From Paroedura picta (taxonomy: Eukaryota; Chordata; Lepidosauria; Squamata; Gekkonidae): a DNA stretch of 64,000 nucleotides. Shown here piece after piece: positions 53,564 through 64,000 of the stretch. Location of the stretch: contig NC_135377.1 of assembly GCF_049243985.1 (NCBI RefSeq), positions 78,758,941-78,822,940 of the forward strand, written 5' to 3'. Under the pieces are notes generated by a model. It searched no databases and had not been told where the DNA came from. It saw only the letters and a program-made list of their open reading frames with translations. Every line of letters begins with the position of its first letter. The first letter of the stretch is position 1. Made by a program: the position numbers and the translations under genes.

Positions 53564-54059
53564 AGGAACACTGTTTTAGGACGCCATGTGAGGCTAGCAG
53601 CATGTCTTGAGGGTGTCTTGAATGCATCCTGTTTCTAAAGTCTCTGCATCTCCTAGTCAGGGGTATTCCGAGGGCCCTCATTGGTGAGAAGTTCTTCATG
53701 GTTGACTGAAAATGAAAGTTCTAGAGGAATTGGGATGGATGTTCTCAGGGAATTTAGAAAGAAGCAAAATTTGATACATGCATCCCTAACATTTTAAAAT
53801 GTTGACTCAATCGATTTCTACAAACTTGTATGTGGATTGGGGGGGGGGGGAGACCCGCCTAACTTGAGTGCTGCAGAACCTGGGATCAGATTTTAATAAA
53901 ATAAAACAAACTGTACTGCAGAAATTATCTGCTCTAGAATAATTTGCCACAAGACTTTACTCAGCAGGACTGCAGACTGAATTCTACCAGCTTGTCTTTC
54001 AGCCATCCAAATCCATCAGCACGAGGCTGCTAATTTGCTAGTCCAGGGGTTCAGTATTT
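53564..54059. other. No gene recognised
   Basis: Mixed sequence with a G run at 53840-53850. Nothing named. Confidence 0.35.
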
Positions 54060-54330
54060 TCCCTGTCACTATGGCTGCTTCTGTACCTCCTGAGGAATGG
54101 CACCATTGAGACATTGTCACTAGGCCAATGGAGATTGATGGTGTCCCATCGCTAACTGGATAATGATAAGACTTTCACTACAATCTTTCTTTATAAAAAT
54201 TAATTGGTATATTAGTTCAGATCAGGTGCCTTTGGCAAAGGCAGCTTTAATAAGCTAAGAGACTGCAAAGAAAAAAGAATTAATATGCTAAACCTTCTCT
54301 AATTGCCTCTCACTAGTATGTAGTTTATTA
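54060..54330. other. Repeat-poor AT-rich island, candidate conserved non-coding element
   Basis: GGATAATGATAAGACTTTCAC, AAAATTAATTGGTATATTAG and CAGCTTTAATAAGC form a dense, repeat-free AT-rich patch typical of conserved enhancers. Confidence 0.3.
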
Positions 54331-54689
54331 AAGCAAAGCACGGTAAAACAAAACAATTATAGCGACAGTGTTTGAACAAAAAAGTTCATCATGACATTCA
54401 GCCGTGGCGGTGACCATTGGTGGAATGAGGCTGTGGGACTGTGAAGGCCACCAGTATTTGCAAGACATTGCTGGAATGCTAGGCATTTCCTTTTGTGGGG
54501 ACAATTCCCCCTTGTTGGCCAACTGGCCAGCAGCAGAGAGTTAGGGCCTGGCAGTGGGAGCCCCCACCCCCACCCCCAGCAGGGGGTCTGTCATCCCTAG
54601 GTCAAAGACTTATTTTAACTGGGTGCATCCTGAAAGTCACTTTTGTGAATCTTTATGTACATCAATGATTTATAATGATATCAATAAGC
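54331..54689. other. No gene recognised
   Basis: Mixed sequence. A short (CCCCCA) run lies near 54563. Nothing named. Confidence 0.3.
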
Positions 54690-54890
54690 TTGAATGTGAT
54701 TAGTGGTTGGTAAAGAAAGAACATGATGGTTCACAAAGAACACGAGGGTTGGACACAATTAAAATGGACACTGGCCAGAGCATCGTGCAACTAAAGTGGT
54801 GCAAGATCCAAAGATGTGGTGACCGCTGTGCCATAAAGACCACCAAGAGTCGGGCACAACTGAATGGCTGACATCCACATCATGGTAGAT
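54690..54890 (+). repeat. LINE 3'-tail-like repeat
   Basis: AAAGACCACCAAGAGTCGGGC and ACAACTGAATGGCTGAC resemble the standard end (CCAAGAGTCGGACACGACTG) of a common reptile LINE/SINE tail. A shorter relative is inside 27733-27830. Confidence 0.45.
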
Positions 54891-55104
54891 TCTTACTGAA
54901 TGCCCATTGGTTGCCAGGTCCAGTGGAGAGTTTGATCTCTGTATCTCCAGGCCAGCACTGAATACACATTTCTAGGCACAGCTGTGATGCAAACTCATCA
55001 TTCACTGTTTCCTTTCTGATGAATTAATTGGCTGGTTGATTTCATTGATTAATTGATTGTGTCTTTCAGCCTACACAAAAATGAATAGCAGGAGTCCCCT
55101 ATAA

Positions 55105-55397
55105 TAGTGATCCCCAACCTGTGGGCTGCAGACCACATGTGGTCCTTCGACTAATTGGAGGTGGGCCCCGAAGGATGCCTTCTCCCCCCCCCCGGCCCTT
55201 TACTTCATCCCCCCCAGCCCTTTACTTCATTGTTGTGGCGTGTCTGTATCTTATTTTGAAGGGATGTTTAAATATTACCATAGCAATCAGAGAGCGTTAG
55301 GGCAGTGGTTGAGAGTAGAGGAGTAAACTACCCCCCCCCCCGGGCCTCAGTAAAAGGCGTTGAGTGGTCCCGGTGATAAAAAGGTTGGGGACCACTG
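55105..55397. mobile_element. hAT MITE, TAGTGGTCCCCAACC family, copy 3, internally deleted
   Basis: Ends TAGTGATCCCCAACC and GGTTGGGGACCACTG. CCCTATAA is duplicated at 55097-55104 and 55398-55405. 293 bp against about 430-470 in the other copies. The middle is missing, and the remainder aligns with 14951-15420 in the same orientation. Confidence 0.92.
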
Positions 55398-55405
55398 CCC
55401 TATAA

Positions 55406-56349
55406 TATAGAAGTGTGTCAGAATTTGGGTATGGTGCGACTAAGACCATGTATAGGCATTCTGTTCTACCTGTCCTCCAATGAGTGCATACATTTGTATG
55501 CTCCAATGTATGCATACATTTTAACATTTTATTTGGTCCTCCTCATGATAGCCCTGTGGGTAGCAGTCCCCTGTCCCAAGAGACCTTTCTGTGATTCTAG
55601 TGGCATACTCCTTTGTTGTTGCTAAGATTCTCGCATCCGTACCCAACTTTCTTACTACTACAACATGCTGATTGAGGACTGAGAGGTTTTCACAATGTAA
55701 TTATTTGAAATGTAGACCTGGGAATTCAGATGCATTCTTTGTAAAGTTTTCAAGGCTCCGTGATTTTGATCCCATATGACCTTGAAGGGTGTAGAGTGCT
55801 TGAGACTGTCCTCCACATCTCGGCCCATTTGAGCCTGTCCATTATCCCATTTATGCATCGAAGGGAGCCGTTTCTGAGTGTCCATGAGATTTGTACCGCT
55901 GATTTACTGCTGGATCTTTAGTCATATTGCTATATGAGGTACTGTAAGGCTCACACTTGACCAGTACTGTAGTGGGGATTGTTTCCAGATATCATATAAT
56001 TGCTTTTTGCCTCTAGGGACAAAATAGTTGTGTAGTATCCCTATTTGAACGACAGCTTTCCTTACTCAAGGCAAGAGGCTTTGAGATGACCGCTGTTGTT
56101 TTATTTTATTTTTGTCCTCAGCCTGAGGATAAAGAAGAAAGTCATTTTGCTTGCCTCGGCAAAGGCAGTGAGGGCAGGTTGAAAGTTAGTTTTAAGAGTG
56201 GGACTCCACTCAGGCGGGTGGAAAATGACGGTGGGGCCTCCAGCGTTGAGAACTGACCCTGAACTGTGAAGCTCCGCAGAGCCACCCGGCTTTCTTCTTC
56301 CTGCGCTTCAGAACAGCTGTGGGGTTTTCGCTCACTCTCATGGGGAATT
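55406..56349. other. No gene recognised
   Basis: AT-rich, repeat-poor by eye. Frames on - (55658-55885, 56142-56357) have no domain. Confidence 0.35.
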
Positions 56350-56470
56350 TCTAGCATTATTTATTTGATTTCTAGGCCGTCCCTCTCTGCACAGCAGGCC
56401 CAAGGCAACATACAATTTATATAGAAATTAAAATCATAGAAACACAGCATAAGACAATACAATGTCCAGT
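56350..56470 (-). repeat. LINE 3' tail, reverse
   Basis: TTATTTGATTTCTAGGCCGTC, CCCAAGGCAACATACAATTT and AATTAAAATCATAG are a reversed L2-like 3' end. Confidence 0.45.
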
Positions 56471-56516
56471 GGTGTTTTTTTCTACCAGGTAAGAGTAGAG
56501 TTCCTGTAATTAAACT

Positions 56517-56762
56517 AGAGCCAGTTTGGTGTAGTGGTTAGGAGTGCGGACTTCTAATCTGGCAAGCCGGGTTTGATTCCCCGCTCCCCCACATGCAACC
56601 AGCTGGGTGACCTTGGGCTTCTGACCGAGCAGGAATATCAGGGCTCCCACCTACCCCACAGAGTGTCCGTTGGGGAGAGGAAAGGGAAGGCGACTGTAAG
56701 CTGCTTTGAGCCTCCTTTGGGTAGAGAAAAGCGGCATATAAGAACCAACTCTTCTTCTTCTT
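56517..56762 (+). mobile_element. tRNA-derived SINE, near full length
   Basis: AGAGCCAGTTTGGTGTAGTG, B box GGGTTTGATTCC, then the body with a small deletion after GACCTTGGGCTTCTGACCG, ending ACCAACTCTTCTTCTTC. Confidence 0.9.
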
Positions 56763-56765
56763 TTG

Positions 56766-57055
56766 GGGGGTTGTTCAGTTATTCTAAATTCTGATTTCCC
56801 CTGGTGGGGAAGGGGAATGGAGGGGGCCCAGTCAGTGTTTGGTGGCATGTTTTGGCCTCAACCCTACACCTGGTGTAAGATGCCTGGTGGAAGAGCGCCG
56901 TTTTGGAGGCCCTTTGATAATTCCGATAGAACCGGCTCTTTACTGACAGCTCATTTCACCAGGCAGGAGCCGGGGCCAAAAAGGCCCTGGTTCTGGTGGA
57001 GGCCAAATGCACTTCTGCCGTTGGCCTGCAGGAGAAAAGACAGACAGACGGATGA
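56766..57055 (-). mobile_element. L2-type LINE 3' region, reverse
   Basis: GATGCCTGGTGGAAGAGCGC, CGTTTTGGAGGCCC, GCTCATTTCACCAGGCAGG and CTGGTGGAGGCCAAATGC are the same 3' block as at 28805 and 58030. Confidence 0.6.
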
Positions 57056-57289
57056 ATGAATGATAGCTCTGGGTTTAGCCACAGTGGCCCAAGGCCGACA
57101 CAGAGGTAGCCACTGCTTTGCAAATTGCCCAGCTGCATCTTTTTGGTTACCGATTGATGCAGAACATTGGATATGATGAGCTATTCCAGCACTGCAGTTT
57201 TTACCGTTTTACATTTTCCGCCTCCAGAATTTAGCTGTAGGAACAGGGACTTGTCATTTTCTCTCATCGTAAAGCACTGTGGCAATTGA

Positions 57290-57500
57290 TGATAATAATA
57301 ATAATAATAATGTGCTGTCAAGCACAACTGGCGTGTGGAACATTCTGCAGGGGCTGTCAAGAAAAGAGGCAATTTGCTGTTACCTTACGTGGACTTCCTC
57401 AGTGGTCTCCCATCCAAGGACTAAGCACAGCTGACTCGGCTTAGCTTCACAAGCTATGAGGGGCCTGGGCAGGACTGGGGTGTTCTGGCTGCCTGGCAAG
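57290..57500 (-). repeat. 5S-rRNA-like repeat, second copy, eroded
   Basis: GTGGTCTCCCATCCAAGGAC and CTCGGCTTAGCTTCACAAGC follow the reverse complement of 5S rRNA. The left side (GTGCTGTCAAGCACAACTG) matches the body at 25490. A (AAT)n at 57292-57309 precedes it. Confidence 0.55.
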
Positions 57501-57599
57501 TGATAGTCGATAAGAAATGTCTACATCAGAATTCTGTCCGAATAGCTGTGTAGCTGTGTGCCTGAGCCAGTGGTCTGTAACTTGGGGTCTGTAACTGTG

Positions 57600-57774
<175 letters not shown>

Positions 57775-57777
57775 ATC

Positions 57778-58870
57778 TCTATCATTTATTTCTGCAATTT
57801 ATTTCCCACCACTCCCTGAAGGCTCATGGCGGGTTACAAGTGTCAGATAAAACCCCCAAAGATCCCCACTAAACCCCCTGACATAAAACCATAAAATACA
57901 CAATATCAACTATGCAATAACAATACGGCAGGAACTTTGTCCCCCTCCCCAACAGTCCTCAGCAATACCTCTGGGGGGGAGGTGGAGGAGGGTGCAGATG
58001 GAACTTGCAGGCATGATCTTCCTTGCATGCCCAGCCTCAACCAAAGACCTGGCGGGAAAGCTCCGTTTTGCAGGCCCAGCAGAATGCTGGAAGCTCTCTC
58101 AGGGCCCGCAGCTCCTCCAGGAGCTCATTCCACCAGGTCGAGGTGAGGACCTAAAAGGCCCCGGCCCTGGTCAAGACTAGGCGCACTTCCCTATGGCAGG
58201 GAATGACCAACAAATTAGAACCCGCAGAGCATAAAGCCCTGCGGGGGGCAAAGGGCAACAGGCGGTCCCTCAGATATGCAGGTCCCAGACCACAAATGGC
58301 CTTAAACGTCAAAACCAAAACCTTGAACCGGATCCGGACAGCTACTGGCAACCAGTGCAGCTGCCTCAGCACTGGCTGGATGTGGGCCCTCCATGGTGTT
58401 CCTGTGTTACCCTAGCAGCTGCATTTTGGACCAGCTGCAATTTCTGGATCAAGCCCAGAATCAAGTTATAAAAATCTATTCTGGAGGTGTCTGTCGCATG
58501 GATCACTGTAGCCAGGTGTTCAGAGGACAGATAGGGCACTAGTAGCTGTGCCTGGCTAGCTACTTGTTTGACCTGTGCCTGGCTAGCTACTCGTTTGACC
58601 TGTGCCTCCAGAGTTAATGAGGCATCAATGATCACCCTTAAATCCTTAAATTGCGTCCCTGCCAGGGTGGGCAATTGCGCATCCTGGTCTGCCCCCCTGC
58701 CCCCCAGCCACAGGGCCTCCGTCTTGGAAGGGTTGAGTTTCAGGCTTGAGCCATTCAGCAGTGACTTCCAAACATCTGGGAAATGGATCTGTGGGACGGG
58801 GAGGGGGAGTCCGGGCAGCCGTCCATGAGGAGATAGAGCTGGGTGTCATCAGCTAGTATCCTGAACAGTA
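57778..58870 (-). mobile_element. L2-type LINE, 3' half with C-terminal coding remnant
   Basis: The 3' tail lies at 57778-57910, the 3' block with GGAGCTCATTCCACCAGGTC at about 58110, and on - the reading LRQLHWLPVAVRIRFKVLVL and ICGLGPAYLRDRLLPF (58190-58372). Farther 5' it reads FKDLRVIIDASLTLEAQV and LVPYLSSEHLATVIHATDTS (58450-58650), the L2 C-terminal reverse-transcriptase region. At least one frame change and a short direct duplication (TGTGCCTGGCTAGCTACT, 58548 and 58575) are present. Confidence 0.85.
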
Positions 58871-59689
58871 GCAAGAAAGCTGGCAGTTGTTCTGGGATTC
58901 TTGAGAACGAAGGTTATCAGCAGCTGAAGCAAGGGAGTTGAACGTGGCATAAATCGCATCTGTCAGTTTGATGAGGCTCATGCCGGTTGGGGTGCTATTG
59001 GTTCTTCCCTTCGAAGTGTCAAAGCAATGTCTGAAGATTTATGCCTCTTTATAAAACTTGGCTCTTGATGAAGGAACTGCAACCCAGTGATTTAGGGAGC
59101 TGTAAAGCAAATGCATCTGAACAGCAATTATGTCGACCTGCACGGCTCCCCTTATCAACTAATTATGGCATTATGGAGAGAAATGGAACCCATGCTTGTT
59201 AGCTTAATTGTAAAAACTTAGGAAAGATAGCCGACACGCTCCGCCACATAAATCTGCTATATGCTTTGCTATCACCTGCAGTAAGCACAATCCAATTTGG
59301 GTTTTGTTTTGTTTTCAAATTTAGCTCCCCAATACTCATCAGCGGCTTTACCTTTTAAAAAGATGGATTTGCTTGTTAGATGCCACCGGTGGAGATTAAG
59401 CACTTTGGCTAGCTGCTGCTTCCAGAGGCACCTACAATTTAATTGCATGGAGCAATCAATGTTAATGGATGGTGGCAACACTGAAATAGCGCCCCGTCCA
59501 GACATTGTCCGGGAAGCAGAGCAAGGAGCCGTTCTGCGCATGCAGATCTTGCCACGGAGAAACACTTTGTGACTCAGCAACGGGGATCAGGAAGAGAAGC
59601 TCCCCATAAGGGTCTGTTTTCATTTTGCAATGGCTTTTGGTAGTCGGATTCTATCCGTGTGTATTTGGGTATGCCCTTCGGCCCAGCTT
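58871..59689. other. Repeat-poor island, strongest conserved non-coding candidate (59040-59590)
   Basis: TATCAACTAATTATGGCATT, TTAGCTTAATTGTAAAAAC, ACAATTTAATTGCATGGAGC and CAATCAATGTTAATGG are homeodomain-like and AT-rich words. No repeat is found over more than 500 bp. Frames on both strands (59272-59580) overlap and lack a domain. Confidence 0.35.
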
Positions 59690-59925
59690 GGCTGCCTGAG
59701 TGCTCACCCAAGGCGGCGCATAGGAGGCCAGTGCCATGGCTCAGAGAGCAGGGGCTGCCCCTGCCCTTCCCGTTGTGGCTCTGGCCTTCGACATGCCACC
59801 TTGGGCTTTGGTGAGTTGTCCTAGCTCTCCACGCTGTGGCACTGGCCTCCTACGCACCTCCCCAGGTGTCAGTAATCGCTGAGAAGGCCGAGCGGAGCTG
59901 AAGCGCACATCTCTAGCTAGGATTC
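59690..59925. repeat. GC-rich element related to 38665 and 47565
   Basis: TGCCTGAGTGCTCACCCAAGG, CAGTAATCGCTGAGAAGG and CTGAAGCGCACATC resemble the ends of the other GC-rich inverted elements. Weak. Confidence 0.35.
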
Positions 59926-60496
59926 AAACTAATTTGATCCCTGTTCACAGGCTGAAGAGCATGCATGTTCAATCTATGAATGCATACACTGGATTGTTCT
60001 TTGTATGTGCTTTGAATAATTCTTTCTCGTACACATGACTATCAATTGGCCCTCAACCAATACTCCAAACCTTGAAAGCTGGACATTTTTGCTGTTCTCA
60101 AACGTTTTTATTTTGGGGGCCAAAGCAAGTGATAGCTATTGATGGCTTCTAATCATCTTCTTCTTGCTCCTCAAGGCTGTTCTATTCAGAGTCTCTCGAC
60201 AACCTTCCTGGCAGTTCTGTTCTATTTATGTCTGCCTCGAGACCTTGTGTGAACGGTATGGTTAAATCCAGTAACTCTTTGCCTGTACTTCTGGCCATAT
60301 CCATGTCAGTGAGTGCCTGGCCCAAGGTCACTCAACAAGCCTCCATGAAAGAGTGGGCATTCAAACTGAATCTCACAGATGTGATCTGAAATTCTGACTA
60401 TTACTCCACTCTGATTTTCATGGTTGCTGGCAAGACTGGTCCCAAAGAGTCTTCCCTCAAAGGCCAAAAAAGCTGTGGAAAAAGCCTTGCTCTTCC
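59926..60496. other. No gene recognised
   Basis: Mixed, moderately AT-rich. Nothing named. Confidence 0.35.
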
Positions 60497-60789
60497 CAGT
60501 TTGGTGTAGTGGTTAGGAGTGCGGACTTCTAATCTGGCATGCCGGGTTCGATTCTTCACTCCCTCACAAGCAGCCAGCTGGGTGACCTTGGGCTAGTCAC
60601 AGCACTGATAAAACTGATCTGACCGAACAGGACTATCAGGGCTCTCTCAGCCTCACCCACCCCACAGGGTGTTTGTTGTCGGGAGAGGAAAGGGAAGGCG
60701 ACTGTAAGCCCTTTTGAGCCTCCTTCAGGTAGAGAAAAGTGGCATCTAAGAACCAACTCTTCTTCTTCTTCTTCTTCTTCTTCTTCTTC
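60497..60789 (+). mobile_element. tRNA-derived SINE, full length, best reference copy
   Basis: CAGTTTGGTGTAGTGGTTAG (A box), GCCGGGTTCGATTCTTCAC (B box GGTTCGATTC), the body GCCAGCTGGGTGACCTTGG to AGAACCAACTCTTCTTC, then (CTT)n to 60789. The head is close to tRNA-Glu over the A-box region. Confidence 0.92.
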
Positions 60790-61060
60790 CTCACACCTTC
60801 TCAGTCAATTGTCCTCTCTCTCTCTGTGTCAATCTTTCTGTCTCTCTAGAACTTTTCCTCCACACCACAGGTTCCCTCCTTCCTTCCTTCCTTCCCTCCT
60901 TCCTTCCTTCCTTCCTTCTCTCCCTCCCTCCCTCCCTCCCTCCCTCATCCGGTTCTCTATCATCATCTCTCTCCTGCTCCCTCCCTCCCTCTCCCTCCCT
61001 CCCCCTTTTTCTATCATCATCTCTCTCCTGCTCCCTCCCTCCATGAGGATGGGTTAGCCA
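60790..61060 (+). repeat. Pyrimidine-rich simple-sequence block
   Basis: TTCC and CCCT units at 60878-60950 and ATCATCTCTCTCCTGCTCCC repeated at 60960 and 61016. Proline/serine-rich frames are artefacts. Confidence 0.9.
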
Positions 61061-62152
61061 GCTTGACTGTTCTCTCTGCACTTCTTCACTGCTCTGGCTG
61101 CCCAGCCGCAGATCCCCCCCACCTCTCTACTCAATGCCCCAGCCATGTGGCTCATGTTGCAATGACAGCAGAAACATCTGCAGCTACATGGACATGGAGG
61201 GGGGGTTAGCACTCACTCTTTGAGAAAGCAGCGGAGGGGGATTTGGCCCACCTGCTTGCCCCCACCCTGTTGCATTGTCTGTAAATCCAGATTCTGGCTG
61301 CCTTAATTGCAGCAGTGGCAGCAACTGCCATGGAGGGTTCCCAGACCCCTTGGTGAAGGAGGGGGTCCCCTACTGCCAGGCCCTGCTCCCCAGCTGCTAA
61401 ACAACTGACTGGCGGAGGGGCTTAGCAGTAGGAAGAGGTAGGCCTAGTCCACATTTCCTGCATGGCACAGAAACCGACATCACCATGGCAGTGACTTCTG
61501 GCAACACTCTGGCATTTGGGCAAAAACTCCATTGTAAAAGCCAGTTTTACTATCCAAGTCAAATTTCCCATCCCTGCCATTTAAATGAGTCAGATCAGTA
61601 GTGGCTGAATCAGAATTTGGCCTTTAGCCATGTCAGGATTAGGCCTAATCCTGCCACTACTTAGGTTCTCTTTCCCTGGGGTTGTCTATGGGCACTGGGA
61701 TTGGGGCCTGCCTATGGCCAAAACCTTGTCCATTCCCCCAGAAAGCTTTGCCTGCTTGGAACGTCACCCTGCAATTGAGCCTCTTCCCAGGGTGGGGGGT
61801 GGAAGCAGCTTGCCTGGAGGCTCCACTGGTCAGGCCTCAGCTCCGGGGCTTTGAGATAGCTGCTCTCAAAGATGGGAGGTGTCTGGGAACAAGGAAGGTT
61901 CCAGCTTTGGATGTCCACTGCTCTTCAGTTATAATGCTTTGCGCTATTCATGTTATAACATATTATTCCATAGGTTGTCATGTAACTTTTTGTAGTCCTT
62001 TAAGGTTAATAATATTTAGCATTTTGTTTTTAGCTGTTTGTGCTTTGATTTGTTAGGTAGTGGTTATTTACTTATGCAAATCTTAGTTCATATAGCAATG
62101 CTTAAGTTGCATTTCTAAATTAGCTGCATAGCCTTATAGTAATATTTCTTTA
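61061..62152. other. No gene recognised
   Basis: GC-moderate then AT-rich (61930-62150). Frames at 61630-62056 lack known domains. Confidence 0.35.
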
Positions 62153-62795
62153 CTAGATATTAAGCCCGCTGTGGCCAAAATACAGCGGGCCCTAGCATGG
62201 TGGGTGGGTGGAGGGATGGGGCGAAGGAAAGAGGAAAGGGAGAAGGAGAGACAGAAAGACAGAAAGAAAGGGAGGAAGATAGAGACAGAAGAAGAGGGAG
62301 AGAAACAGGTAGCCAGAAAGAGGCAGATGGAAGAGAGGGAGGGAGGGAGAAAGGGAAGGACAAAGGGAATGCTGGGAGGAAGGGAAGGAAAGGGCAAAGG
62401 GAATGCTGGGAGGAAGGGAGGAACAGAGTAAGGTAGGTTCCCTTGGGACCTTCTGCTGGGCCCAGGGACAGGATCGGCTGCCCCAGGGCCCGGCAGAAGG
62501 CTCCCTGGGCGAGGGGAAGCCGGCCGGAGGACTTACCGCTGGGGAAGGCTTCTTCCTCTGAGCGGTGACTCCCCGGCCGGCCCAGGCAAGGCTGGGCCAA
62601 CCAGCCAATGGGGAGCCGCGCAAAGCTGCTTGCCCCTCGAGTGACACTCGGAGGGCCCAATCAGGAGCCGTAAAGCGGCTCCTGATTGGGCCCTCCGAGA
62701 TTTTATCACGGACAGGGCCCGCCCTAACTCCTCCCCACTTGCCCTTACTCCTTTATTCCTCCCGCTCCTCCGGAGCGGGGGGAGGGGTTTAAAGA
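62153..62795 (-). mobile_element. Non-autonomous Helitron, 643 bp, complete and young
   Basis: On - it begins TCTTTAAACCCCTCCCCC at 62795 and ends with the hairpin GCCCGCTGTATTTTG / CACAGCGGGC, then TTAATATCTAG at 62153. The flanks are A (62152) and T (62796) with no duplication. It contains the 49-bp palindrome at 62649-62697 and a purine-rich block (GAAAGAGG..., 62220-62440). A donor-like GCGGTAAGTCC follows AAGAAGCCTTCCCC, as at 39331. There is no coding capacity. Confidence 0.9.
62649..62697. repeat. 49-bp palindrome of Helitron 62153-62795
   Basis: CGGAGGGCCCAATCAGGAGC mirrored by GCTCCTGATTGGGCCCTCCG around GTAAAGCG. The arms are perfect. Confidence 0.9.
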
Positions 62796-64000
62796 TATAA
62801 TCATAGCCATGCATTCAGCCATGTATGTAATCCTTTTAGTTATAAGGTAAAAGACACGGCACCCCATCAGATGGTTGCCATGGGGATGGCAAGGCCTGCT
62901 CTCTCGTCAAGGCCTGTGTTTGAGTTAAGACGTTGGGGGACCTGATAAGGCCCAGGCTCGGCCTGGGAACCAGGGGCTGGTCTCTGCCATAGAAAATCCC
63001 CAAGAAGCCTGCCCTGGTACCACCTAGTTTTTGAGGGGTCGGTGACATTTACACCTGTCATATGATGTCACCAATGGGCTGGCCTAGAAAACTTATTTAG
63101 TATGTGGTTTGTTAGGGAAACTTGTCTTTCTCAATTTGTTTGCTTTTCCAGGCCAAGAATTGCTAGTGTAACCCTTCTACTGATTCCTAAATAAATCTTC
63201 ATTTATGGAGTTCCAGATGACCTAGTAGTCATTCCTGACAGGTAAGTTTAAATGCTCTCCCCCCTTCTTCATAGGTATTGCCTGAGAAAGCCAGAGAGGA
63301 GGTATTTGAAGGGTGCTCTAATCAGATCCTTTAAATGCCCCCCCAGCCTTTTCTGGCTTTAGAAAGCGTTCACTACTGCATGAGAAGGGGGGGACTTTTA
63401 AAGAGCCTGCCAAAATACCTGATCAGTTAAGATCTGTTGGCACACTCTCTTCCCCATTCCCAGCCTTCCCACAAATGAGCCAGGTTGCATTGGGAAGGGA
63501 TGTGTTGGGAATTCTGCGACTTCCCTCCCTGGAGCTAGCTGCTTTCTGACCTTTTTGGATTTGTCCGAATCTGAGCCAGGAAAGAGTACTTTGGTGAATC
63601 AACTTGGGCCAAATCTGAAATGGTCCAGTTTTTTCCCCATGCCAACTCTCATTCTTTTTGCCTAACACCCATTTTTTAAATTTCAAATTTCCTTTATTTC
63701 CAAATATTTAACATTGCATTGAATCAATCAAAGAAATCGATATAAATTTCTATAACAAAATCCCATTATATGCTAATTTGAATACAGAGTAATAAAGAGG
63801 AAATTTATATAATATTGAAAACCAAATTAAGACCTCCCTCCCTCCTTTAAGTTGTCAAAGTTTCATCTATAATAAACATTGATAGTGCTTTAGTCTCTAA
63901 GAAAGAATAGCAGCTTCTTAAATCTATGTAGAATAGATTGGTGGAATGATTCTCATGACTGGAATGTAATGGTGGATGGATATGAACTGTTCAGAAAAAA
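62796..64000. other. No gene recognised up to the window edge
   Basis: 62820-63245 has promoter- and polyA-like words (AAATAAATCTTCATTTATGG) but no firm class. 63670-64000 is AT-rich and may be a reversed LINE tail. Frames here lack domains. Confidence 0.35.

Noticed and set aside
60497-60580. A tRNA gene, suggested by A-box and B-box sequences (also at 13599, 41793, 56517)
   Set aside because: No cloverleaf with a paired acceptor stem. The sequence continues into a shared body and tail, so these are SINE heads.
62820-63245. A possible solo long terminal repeat
   Set aside because: There is a polyA-like word and a CTGACA-like right edge, but no convincing left edge, no target duplication and no internal viral sequence. 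I do not call it.

Overview
The window looks like intergenic DNA from a squamate reptile (lizard). The evidence is a tRNA-Glu-like SINE family with a (CTT)n tail present in more than a dozen copies, CR1 and L2 LINE remnants, 5S-rRNA-like repeats, hAT and Harbinger elements and Helitrons, long microsatellites, and no recognisable host exon. A gecko is possible, but I cannot prove the clade from sequence alone. All family assignments come from motifs and structure read by eye, without a database search.

1-8 kb. The centrepiece is a 7.5 kb PIF/Harbinger DNA transposon (418-7931) with 14-bp inverted termini and a 3-bp TCA duplication. It carries three genes rather than the usual two: a four-exon Myb/SANT-like (trihelix) DNA-binding protein on + (1816-4012), a second four-exon trihelix protein with a coiled-coil tail on - (5649-4474), and a two-exon DDE transposase on - (7462-6002) that reads through as 444 residues. 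Both trihelix genes have only phase-1 introns, and each has a single length problem in a homopolymer-rich tract. Two short deletion derivatives of the family lie at 20937-21822 and 42895-43796.

8-24 kb. Old and young repeats: an L2 scrap, fold-back MITEs at 9335, 12718 and 16762 (the latter two with perfect 8-bp duplications), a multimeric SINE at 13599, an hAT MITE at 14951, a MITE at 18133, and a young CR1 inserted into an older CR1 at 19040-20433. A MITE at about 23680-24780 is split by a Helitron.

24-46 kb. SINEs, a 5S-like repeat, LINE remnants, a composite hAT element (27497-28265), an A-rich tract (31130-32500), more hAT MITEs (36531, and 40092 inside a SINE), and Helitrons at 32.6, 37.0, 39.1 and 43.8 kb.

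46-64 kb. More SINEs (one split by a CR1 at 51111), L2 remnants (47.2, 56.8 and 57.8-58.9 kb), Helitrons at 46.4, 49.0, 52.3, 53.0 and 62.2 kb, and microsatellites. Several repeat-poor AT-rich islands (about 17.1, 22.7-23.6, 24.8-25.3, 30.2, 48.6-49.0, 54.1-54.3 and 59.0-59.6 kb) look like candidate conserved non-coding elements, which would fit a gene desert.

Together the sequence records Harbinger, hAT and Helitron activity on top of LINE/SINE retrotransposition, with several nested insertions that order these events. The least ordinary items are the three-gene Harbinger and the set of about ten non-autonomous Helitrons, three of which carry a 49-bp palindrome just inside the 5' end.
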